Shown here one piece after another: positions 14,401 through 26,400 of a stretch of 64,000 nucleotides of DNA. Origin of the DNA: Chrysoperla carnea (taxonomy: Eukaryota; Arthropoda; Insecta; Neuroptera; Chrysopidae); NCBI RefSeq assembly GCF_905475395.1, contig NC_058337.1, positions 101,922,368 through 101,986,367 on the forward strand, in the 5' to 3' direction. Numbering within the stretch: position 1 is the stretch's first letter; each line of letters starts with the position of its first letter. The translations under genes were made by a program, and so were the position numbers. The notes under the pieces were generated by a model. That model searched no databases and had not been told where the DNA came from. It saw only the letters and a program-made list of their open reading frames with translations.

Positions 14401-17400
14401 ATTACCATGGTCAAATACTTCTAAAAAAGTTGCAATTAAGAATCCTAATGACTTTTGTATTGAATATTACCTACCCGAATTTGACAGGTATATCATTTAT
14501 TCACTTTTTCCAAAATCTATAATCTTGCCTATAATCTCTTTGGTAATTTTTACCATAAAAAACTTACTTTCTTGGTCCTTGGTCTCTTTTTCGGTACTGG
14601 AATTACCATTTCTCCAGGCTTAATCGGAAGACTCCAGAATTCATGTAGTTTCTCCCGATATCAATATAAATCCTCTAGAGCTCAGTAAATAGATTTTTAT
14701 ACTCTGTATGAAATATATATCAAAGTATATTAACTTTAGTCTCGAGTTTGTAACGCTTAGAAATATTGATGATACGAATAAAATTGGTATGGGAGTTCAT
14801 AAAATCATTTAAATAGTCAATTTCCGGAATTGTCAGTCCGTTTTGTCCGTGAAGACGATAATTAAAAAACGAAAAGAAATATCAAGCTGAAATTTATACA
14901 GCATGTTTTTATGGCGAAAAAAGTGAAGTCAAGTTCGTAAATGAGCAACATAGGTCAATTGGGTCTTGGGTCCATAGGATTTATCTTGTAAACCATTAGA
15001 GATAGAACAAAGTTTAAATGTAAAAAATGTTCCTTGCAAAAATATAAACAACTTTTTTATTCAAACATTTTTTCGTAAACATCACTGTATACCCGTGAGG
15101 GCGCAAATTAGGACAAAATTTGGTGTTCGTTTTCTCCTAAACTATAAAAGAAAGGGAGTTGAAAATTTGCAGGTATCTTCAACTAGTAATCTAGTAAAAC
15201 ATTTTCAAAAAATGGAAAACAATTTTAGAAAATACTTTCGAAAAATTTTCCAGTTAGAGAGAAAACTTTCCATTTTTCAAAATTTTTCCTTGGCTGTCGC
15301 ATATTCGCACGACAAAAAAATAGTAGCGATAAAATTTTATACTCAGATTAATGTTGAATATTTTTGTGCAATCTTCTAGTACTATAATTCAAGAAGAACT
15401 AGTTATTAAATTATTAAATAAAGCATTTGAAAAGGACCAAATACATCTACCACCGCGTGATTGTGGAGAACCAATGTCTCCAATTTTGCATGAATTTTAT
15501 CGAACTGTTATTGATGATTTATCAATGAAAATAGTAAATAATCGATGGACAACACCTTATGAACCACGTGGACGTCATCTTAATGGAAGTCCAAGTACCC
15601 CAAAATTGAAAGATATGGGAAAATCTGTCAGTAAAGCATCAATGTCAATGTAAATTAAATTTTCGATTATCAATATATACAAAATGTTATAAATATATCA
15701 ATACTTAATTTTTTTTCCAGATCTCCAAGACCAAATACGCCGTATGAACTAGGTACATCAGAAGAAATTGAAGCAATGGTATACGGTAAAATAAAATAAT
15801 AAATTCAGCTTCATATATATACATACATATAATGCAAAACTATATGACACAACTTTTTTCGCCTATGAAAACATCTAATTTCTTCGCAAAGATTCTTATT
15901 CGAATAGAACCACTTGTGATTTAAGTTAGAATGAAATAAAATTTTAAGTAGATGTTAAGATAACCGATAAGATTTTGCCTGTCAATTAAAAATGGCATTC
16001 ACTATCAGAGCTGGAGCTTTTCCCATGGGTTAAATGTACCAGAGGTTTCCATGGGTTAAATAATGTACAGTTTTCTACAGATTTTGTACGAAAACAATTG
16101 AATAATACCGTGATTTATGACGAATTTTTTGGTACCGAGAAAACGACATACAATGCATAAATATTATGCACCGTAACATGCCACAAATAGTGTAAAATTG
16201 TGTGGGAGGTGCTGCATTAGGAGCAAATTGTCTTGATCTAGTCATAAATTGCAAACATATGTCGCATGGGAAAAAAAGTGTACCATTCAAATCAGCCAAA
16301 TAAAAAGATAAAAATGTTTTATTTTGGTATAGGTTTTGTTAAGGAAGGTCTTGAAACTGGAAAATTATCAAATCCAATTGAAAAAGTTTGGAATGAATAT
16401 AACTCACAAATGAACACTATTTTTAATGATCGACCGTCGTTACTCGATTCTGTGGGATATGCATCACTAGTAGAAGATATAATGATTGTATTTCATGGCG
16501 CTCCTATGACAGGTTTAAATTTAGTCTTAGACTTTTATTAATTTAAAGTAAATTTTTATACATAAATCCACGGATATATCCTGCATTTGGTCAAAGGGAG
16601 TTGGGAAACAGGAGTTTTTGACATATATATACACTATTGAAGGATAAACACATTCTTTGCCAACTAAATATATGATAAACCCCAATCTTCATCCCCTCAC
16701 GGAATGCCTATAACTAAAATATACCGATGTTCCCAATTTCTTCACCTCTATGGTAAGAGTAGAGTTACAATAAACAGAAATTTACAAGGACCGCAAATAA
16801 ATACAGGCCTGTGTTGCAAGCTCAAATAAAATTCCAGTGTTTTTTTTTTTTTTTTCAAAACTGGCATTGAAAAAATTTATTTGAATTATTTTTTTAGATA
16901 ATGTGTATACTGCCCATAAAATTGGTAAAGCTTTAGGTTTGGATGTTATTAATGTGGATATGCTAGTTATTGAGTGTTTATTGGATCCTACGCCAAATTC
17001 ACCACACAAGCGAAAAATTAAACAAATTCTTAATTTTATTGATGCAAACTATAATATTCAGATGGAACGTTTCAAAATCAAAGTAAAGTCATCAGTGTTT
17101 GCAGACGAAAACTTTGTCGATGAATCCGGTAAGTGGTGGCGATACTAAAGTGTTATTTAAATTTGGCGAGATCCCAAGTTAGGGCAATAAAACCCCTTAG
17201 TGGCAACTAATTTTGAACGCAAAGAAGTTAGGGTGACAGTAAAAAACAGCGATATAGATCAAATTTGAAAAAGCTCGTTTTGGAGTTAACCAATCAAAAC
17301 ATAACTTGCAGAGTTTGATGGAGGGGGGCCTTATGTTATGACATCCGATTGGACTTAGTTATTCGAATTGCTTCAATAGCCAATTTCGATTCTAAACGGT

Positions 17401-20400
17401 AAGAGATAGAATAACACTCTAAATTAGAAAGTTTATCCTCTTAAAAAAACTAACAGTTTTTGTTTAAAACATTTCTTCGAAAATCGTTAGTTTTCGGAAG
17501 AAATGCGGCTGAAAAATATATCATTATTGTATTTAATCGCGAAAGAAAAAACGTTAAGTTATTTTTTATTGGTTAAGTACAAAACGAGCTACTAGCCATT
17601 ATAGATTAAAATAGCCCACCCTGTGTATGAATAAAAATACCTTACTATTTTCTAAATTCATCGATAATTTCTCTTACAGATACATCGATGGACGAATGCA
17701 TACCAGATCCAATTGGAGAATTATATGATAAAGTAACGTTTATTTTGAATCCACAAGGTGATTTAGGGAAAACTTTGACTAGAAAACAAAAATCACCTAC
17801 AAAGCCTAGTCCTAAAGAAAAGAAACAAGAAGTACAAGCGTCATCTAAATCACCAACACCGGTTAGACACCAGTCCCGACGGCTTCCGGTTGAAAAACCG
17901 AAAATCAAACCTGATAAAAGAATTCCTAGTAGATGCAGACAAATGGCATTATTACGAAAAAAATCTAGACCTCATAATGTTCAACCAAAAAGAGTGTCGA
18001 AAAAAGAAGAGCCAATTGTAGAAGATGAAGTAAATGATCCGGCTTTGCACTATATTCCAACTGTAAGTTTCCTAAGTTAAAGTTTTTAGATTCTCGTTAA
18101 GAATAGATTGGATAATCGAATCTTTTTCGCGAGCGTTTGTCTAATTCGTCATTTTAACCGTTTAAACTTTACTTGTTTATTTCAACTGTTAGCATCGAAA
18201 GTGACGTGCAATTTTAATCGTATGATATCCAGTAACCAGAGTGCAAAGTTCGAATCCGCTGAAACTACTCAAAAGTTTATTTTTCTTGAAAATGTGCTAT
18301 AAAAATTCCCGTACCAACATTTTGAACCTAAATATTCGCTTTTCAAGCAAAAGTGACACTTCTGGATTTAAAATCCTCTATCTTCTGAAATAATCATCGC
18401 ATTCAAATTTTTAAAGTATAATTCGAAAACTTAAACTACCTTCTTTTAAGCCCTGGCATATTGTTTTGTAAAAAAATTTAAATACCCTCTTCCACTTATC
18501 GTTTTTAAAACATGTCAAAAAACAGCATTTTTCTTATTTTCGTCGTTTTTTTCAGGCAGCAATTTTGTCAAAAACAGCGGTATTTAAAATTTCAAAATTT
18601 TTTCAGTTGTTAATGTCCCCAAAAGCTTTGTGAAATTAATTTACAATAAATCTGCAAAAAATTTTCGAATGTTTCTTCAACTAAGAACATTTTTCTTAGG
18701 TTAGGTTAAGTTAGAGTGGCTGTTCTGGGGTGGGACACACTTTGACCATAGGGTCCGTTGTGATACCGTAAAATGGTTGGCCCATCCCCGGGCACTACTC
18801 CAGGAACCATTTGGAGCTGTTTAAGAACAGCAGGAGGGCTTTGACGTCGACTGACTTTAGGTCGGAGAGGTCGTCAAAGAGAGACGACCCAAGTAAGTCC
18901 ATCTCCTCATGACAAGAGCTGGTCAGTGACAGAGAAAATGAGACATTGTCTCCTCCTCTTCTCCACTGTGACAACATTTTTCTTGCAACTAGTACTTTTA
19001 TTACAGTATATCTCATAGGAATATAAACTAATGGTTTGATGTTTCAGGAGTTTATAGTAGATATATTAAAAGAGCGCTTAGCGAAGTATAAAACTGGGAT
19101 TATAATTGATACTTTAAATTCAGTGTTTATCAATTCGCCCTCGACGTTATTACAATGTTTGCTCAATATGAAAAGTAAGTAATTCTTATAGAACTGTGCA
19201 GTATAGCATCTTGAATTAAGAAACTTGATTAAACCAACTGAGAATTATTTTCCAAAAATTATGTAAGATCCTTTTTAAAAAAGTCTTTAAATTTTAGAAA
19301 ATATAAAATATACACATGTTATAATGTTTGGTTTATGGAAATCAACTTTAGAGAGTTATTTTCTACAACAAAGACGGTTAATGATACAAAAACAAAATGA
19401 ATTTAATCAACGACAGACGGATCAGATAACTCACATGACAACAGAAGAATATGAAAAATTGAATCCAAGTCAGCATACTTTATATCAAAATGTAGTGTTA
19501 CATGAAAGACGTCTTAAACATGATGAACGGCAAGCTTTGATAGAGTATGTATTTAAAAAGCTTTCTATTTTAAATAGCGGGCTGTTAAAAAAGTACTGAA
19601 ATAGCCGAAAAATTCGAAATATAATAATTTTTTTTCGAGTTCTGGAATAGTGATCTCAGAAAAATTTGCCTTACATTATTCGAAAGATGGAAATTTTTTT
19701 TTTTGATGATCTTACCTTCGATTCTGTAAAGAAATATTTTTTCCAATTTATGTTTTTAAAACAAGGCAAAAACTATTGAATCACCGCCACAAAATTTGGT
19801 CCAAAAATAAACAATTCAATATTTTACATACTGGTTACCGCCCAGCCTCGACCATTGTGAAAAAAGTAAGCTGTCTGTATAATTTAATTATTATCAAAAA
19901 ATTTAACATTTTATAGCCAAAAGATTTCCAATCAATTACATAAACTCAAGCATGACCGCAACAAGAGAACTATGAAATTTTTTGTTAATAAGAAAAGCAA
20001 AAAACATAAAGATAAACAAAGTGATAAACAGAAAGAGAAACCTGTAAATAATGAAAAAGTTTATCCGTCACCTTCCAAACCTGCAGCAAATTCATCAAAT
20101 GACAGTGAAGAAGAATACTTAAATAGTTAGTAAATTATAAGGTTTAAAAATTAATATTTTAAAAACGAATTCCGAAAAAGAATATTTCCCAAAAATAAAT
20201 CGTTTACATTACTTAAATTCATACAATCCTTTTTAATACCATTTGAAAATAGGCCAGAAACCCATTTATCCAAAAGTTGAAGAATGGGAAAATGAATGTT
20301 TTAAAATAATGGATATATGTGCGAAATTTGAAAAATCTGTTCAAAAGGAGTCAGAAGAGTTTGCAAAGAACCCAAGAGCAAGAACAATGAGTCGATACCA

Positions 20401-23400
20401 CATGGGATCGTTAGTAAGTATATAAATATATCGAGTGTTTAAAAGGTTCCAGAATAGTAACCAACTCGGAAAATAATGGTTTTAGAAAATAAAAGCTTCA
20501 TACAAAAATTTGTAAAGCTAAAGGAATTGTTCTGATCTTGAGTGATCTTCATTTTCAATGTTACGGAAAAGTGCAGAACTCTCTCTTAATTGGTTAGAGA
20601 CAGAGGAAAACTTTAAATAAGAAAGTTCTTCCTTATAGCAAAACCAACAACTTTTGTTCGAAACACTTTTTTGGGGAAATTGAAAGAAATAGAGAAAATT
20701 TTTAAAATAGAAAATTGGTCTGCATAAAAGGATGTATTGAACTTGAATAGATTTTTCTAAAACCAACTGGACTCTACAAAAATTATACTTCTGTTTCGGT
20801 ACTTTTCTAACATTTCGTATAGTCATTCCTATATACAGTAGTGGGAAACAATAACCCTTAAATTACTTGTAAACGATTCAAGATAAAGGGTTGAACTTTA
20901 CATGAATTCAAAAGTGACTACAATGTGGATCGTTTATATCACTCATGTAATTTTTGTGAATTTAACCATCACGGATGCGTTAAACGATTCATATTATAGT
21001 TACCTTGAGCGCATATAAATATCAGATTTTTATCTTGAGCCGTTTTAAAGTAAATTAAGAGTTATGAAACTTTTACTCATAATTGTATAAAACTTTAAAT
21101 GTAACCTACATACTGCGATTTGTTCGCTGACAAATCTGTTAGATACCCAAGCAAACGAATAAGTTAAAAACCAAAGGAAATGTTAAATAATTTTAGTTAT
21201 CGAGTTTGTAACTTACGAATAACCGTTAGTAAGATAATTTCAATTTAAAAAAGTTTTCCCTTTTTTAGAAAAGACAAGCAAGCGCGCGAAGCAGTACTGG
21301 TAGTCAAAGACGAGTTAGTAGTCCAGTGCTTACCATGGAAGGATTACAAGTGAGATAAACATTAGTTTTATTTATTAATTTTTTGACCCAGGAAGTAGGT
21401 TTTTATTGCTACAAATAGCAATATTTTATGTATACTTTTTCAACATACCGCGCTATAGAACGAACATAACAGCTATAGAACGAATGTAGCACCCCACGCT
21501 TTTTTACCATAAAATGATTTTTTCCTTAATCACTCTATTTTTTTTTTTTAACTTATAAAAATTATTTTCTAGTTTAAGGTAGTACCAGCATGAAATCACT
21601 TTTCGACAGATTTGGCCGAATTTTTTTTCTCGGGTTTATAATAGCTTTATTTATGAATTCCTAAAATTTCATAATTTTTGACCGTTTAGATCGCGAGATA
21701 TTTAAAGACGAAGTTCGCGATTTTGAGGGTCATGTCCCATTTAAAGCATGTAAAATGTCCGGTCTCTCCAACTATTTTTTATGAAATTATTATATATTGA
21801 AGAAAAAGTAGAAAAAAATGTTTATACAATACAATTCTAAAAAAAAAAATTTAGAAATTAATTTTCACTTTCGAGATATTAATTTTGACGTAAATTGATC
21901 GAAATTGGGACGTTGGCATAATTATTTCCCATTTTAAACGGTCAAAATTTCTGAAACTTTGGGAATTAATAGTAAGCATTATTAAATTCTTAAATTTAAT
22001 TTTTCGTTAAATTCTGTCGAAAAAAAAATTGTACCATTGCTTTAACATAGAAACTGCAAATACCATGCTGGAACATCGTTAAACTATTATTTATTGTATC
22101 ATCTAATCAACTAATGCTAGAAAATTAAAATTTTCTTTATTTCGGTGGGCATGTCAAATGTACTGTAAATGTAAAATGATTCCATTAAAATTCGGTGTAT
22201 ACATTTTCATTTTAGTTTTCTTTTTAGCGGATGCCGTTTAATTTTCGTTTGAGCCTATCTATTATAAAATCTAATTTTTCCAGGAATTAAAAAGGCAGGG
22301 AAGTAAGAGAGGAAGTGCCAGTAGTCACAGGAGAATGAGCTCAGTCAGTAGGCCCGTACTCGATGGTCTGGTGGAGGTAAATTACACATTTTATTTTTAA
22401 CTTATTTAAAAAACTATTTTATTTAATATAGTTTATTAGTTATAGTACTCGTATAAGCAATTTTAGCAAATTTCTTCATTTTATTCTAATTGCTAAGAAG
22501 CCTCCAAAATTTTAATTTTTAATTTATCGAACAACTTTAGCCCAATGAGTTTTGTTTTTAATTCTCATCTGTTTCACTTATGTTATCAAGGATTTTTTAT
22601 GTCTGTGTTATCTAAATAGGTTATAGAGGTCGGGATTCCTTTATGGATTGTGGACTGTTCAAAACCTACAAATCCCACACCAAATTATATTTTGAAGTTT
22701 TTACAAGAAGATGCTGAATTAAATAGAATTATTCAGCATTTACGCAAAGCTTCACAAGTAGCTGAACCCAAGCCATTTAGTAAACGTTGTGCCATCTATT
22801 ATTTACCAGATCAACGTTATAACCAAAAACAGGAAACAGAATGTTTCACAATAATGAACGCAGACTTGGATGTTGACGTATGTTTTTAATATTTAAATTT
22901 TGAATTATTAAGAGACAACAATGCACGCGAACTCTGATAATAAATTTCGATACATGAATCGGAAATTTCCTATTTATCCAAGCGGTAGAATAGGATTCAA
23001 TTTTCCGATCATTGTTTTTTTTAATGGATATTCTGTCTAAGAACCGAGAGCGATTTATACGAGGGCAGTATCTGAAGTAAATTCTAACTAGCACAGTAAG
23101 TTCAGCACTGGATTACTTTACAGGCTTAAAACACTATAGTGGTCTCGTGTATACCAGGCTTAAGCTATTTACTTACCAGACTTGTGGGCTAAGCTTTGTT
23201 TAATTTATTCACTACACTCGTTTTACAGTTTTATTTATCTAATAAAAAATTAAATATTTTTTAGCATGTAAGTAATAATCCTCGACATTCATCAAGACTA
23301 GATGGATCATCAGGAGGTTCACTTGTTGGTAATACTAAAAGATCAAGAACCGGGCAGAGGAGAAAAAAGGCTGACGTCCTGTCACTGAGTTCCGCAAAAA

Positions 23401-26400
23401 CAACAGTGGAAGAATGTAAAAAATTACTGCATTTATTACAATAGGCCACACACATTTTATAAAAAAATCGGCAAACATTAAAGTCTAAAAATAATACATC
23501 TTATTAAGATTTTAACGTCTTGAACCATAAGTTCAATAAATGGAGCCTTTAAGGGAGCACTCGTCGTTTTTTGCCTATTTCTAAAAACAATTATAGGTTT
23601 TAACAGATGTCAAATGTCAACTTTTATAGCCAATAACTAAGTTATGTTTTTTTAGTCCGGGGAACCAAAGTGCTTTTTCGGGATGATAAGCGTCAAGTTA
23701 ATATGATATAAAGATATGAATAGTAAAAATAGTTTTGCCCAACATTGAAGTAAATAATCAAAATTTTCGTAACAAGCAAGTTTTTCGTTAGCATTAAAGA
23801 ATTTGAAAATCTATACACCCCTTAACGTCTCGCCTACCATACCAAACTTGTGAAGGGACTTGTATTTTCAGGAAAGAACTTGCACAGTATTACATTAGTT
23901 TTAACAGTATTAAATATTTTACAGCACGTATCAAATCACGCGGTATTCTTCAACCAAAAGAAGTAGTAGAATACAGAATTAGTTTTAATCCATCAAAATT
24001 GGGAGCTTTCGAACACAAATATTTGTTTGAAACTCAAGGTTGGCCAAAACCAGAAATTATAACTTGTAAAGGATATTGTGAAATACCACATATTGATTCA
24101 GATCCTACACAAATATTTCCAATTGTAAAAATAAAAAAAGAACTTGCTATTGAAACGGAACCTATATTTTATCTTTCAACACAAACACTTGATTTTGGAG
24201 GATGTTTGCTTGGAAGAATCAATGAAAAAATGTATGAACATAATTTTTATTTATTTATTTATTTTTTGGAATATTCTTAAAACAATAAAAACGGAATGCA
24301 TATCTATGAATCGGTTTGTCTGCCCAGATGCCTTTTTTTCTAATTTTTAATCGAGCAAGACAACTTGAATTTTGGGTTCCGTCGCTATAAGATGAAAAAA
24401 AAGGAACCCTTATAATTCACCATGCCCGCCTGTGTTACAAAAATCAAATTTTTGATAAATAACATAAGTTAATAATAGCAATCTTTAGATTTGCCCTTTC
24501 AGAAAGAAAAAAAGGTTTCTCAAAAGATCAGAAACACCTACATTAATTAGGGGCGGAGCTTGGCTTGCAATTAGTTAAATATTTTGAGAACTTAAATTTT
24601 ATTCGTTTGGGATTTTTCGGATTCTCAACTACCGTAAAAGTAGTCACACACTTCGATTTTTGAAAAACTTAAGATTTAACTCAAATTCCTTACTTTCGCA
24701 ATCCCAAACAGTAATCTCTACATCTTTAGCCGTTATGGGCACTTCGCATAATGTTCTTTAACGTTTTTAATTAAACCCCATTTTTCTCATGAAGAGCTCA
24801 TTTTAAGGTTTCAATGCCGGTTTTATTGGACTCCATATTAGAAAAAAAAATTAATACTACAGATTATTCATTACGGTGAGATAAACTTTTCTCCAACTCT
24901 TCCTCTTTTGCACCCCCTCCCCCCTTTCTTCTAAAAACTGCTCTCCACTCTCGCAATCGTTAGGGACTCATAAGATTCTTAATGCATGAATAGGAGGCAT
25001 AAACAAAATTTTTTAAACGTAATAATTTTAATATTTATTTCGTTATTTTGAGTAACTTTTACGTCTCTACTGTATGGCCAGACATCGACTAATTCGCTAA
25101 GGGCTAAGCTCATGTTATGTAAAAAATTATAATGTATTTTTAAAAGTGTTTTTTTTAGGGCTTTATCGAAATATTTGGAGTTAACTTTAACAAATGCATC
25201 GCAAATGGAATGTAATATACATTTTTTATTGTTTGGTGGAAATTCCACATTTGATTTTTATCCAAAATCTATGTTAATTCCGGTAAATTAAACATTTGAT
25301 TTTCCATATCTAATCTTTTATTACAATCTGTTATTTAGTTTCACCTGTCCCGTTGTCTGTCTGTAATCAAATCTTGCAAGTCAAATTTGATCCACTTCCC
25401 GGTTTCAGATTGAGCTGAAATTTTGCTTGCACATTTTTTTTGGAACCTTTCAACATTTTGGAACTTAAAATGCTTTAAAACGAATTTTGGCAAATAAAAT
25501 TCTTGATAGGCATAAAAGTCTTGTTGAATCATTTGCAGCGTTTTTATAAATTCTTTTATTAAGCCAATAAAAATAACGCTTAGAAAATCGGTCACAAAAC
25601 GTACGCAAATGTCAAAGGTTAGGTAGTTCCGTTTGTTAAACTCCAGCGTCTTGTCTAACTTTAATTGAAATAGTATATAATTTTACAATTTAACAGATAG
25701 GTCAAACCGAAAAAGTGAAAATTTTTGCATCACCACAAAATTTGGGTATAATTCAAGATCAATTTGGAATATTTGTTAAAAATAATCCACATATTGAAAT
25801 GTTTAAAATACTTGTACAAGGAATTAAATTTGAATGTGATTTCATCGATAAACGTGTTAATTTTGATCGTTTACTAATATTCCGTAAATCACAAAAGAAA
25901 CTGGTTATTAGAAATAAAAGTATCTTGGAAGTTCTATGGCGTTTTGTTAATTTTGAAGAATTTAAAAAGCTGGGGTTTGATCTCTCAGCCATACAAGGAA
26001 CGGTTCCACCATTATCTGAAATTCAAATTGGAATGGAATATACAGGCTATAAAGCACAGCAGATCAGATATTTCTTAGAATATGAAGTAAGTTAAAGACT
26101 TAGGACATTCGAATATCGATTAAAATGCACGTTAATTTCAATGGACTTCGTAATGACTAAAACTGCTTTCGGCTAATGTAATCTAGTATTTTCGCTCGAT
26201 TTTTAAATGGTATATGTGGTTGAATCTTAATAATTTTCTCTATTTTCAAACTATGAATTTTTCAGATTTTTTAGCTTATCTACAGTTTTTTTAAATATAT
26301 TTTTTGAAGTCCTTCAGAAATTGTGAGAATTTTTCTCATCACGAGAGTAAAGGTGTGAGCAAAAAATATTTACTACGGAAATTTTTGGGCCTGTTATATA

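Noticed and set aside
15095-15379. 94-codon Lys/Phe-rich frame
   Set aside because: It begins in an inverted repeat copy and runs into the polypyrimidine tract of the exon 20 acceptor.
23416-23444. Stop codon at the end of the open frame after exon 32, suggesting that HYDIN is split into two genes
   Set aside because: A donor at 23415 leaves one base that joins in frame to exon 33 at 23925, and the protein continues in normal HYDIN order.
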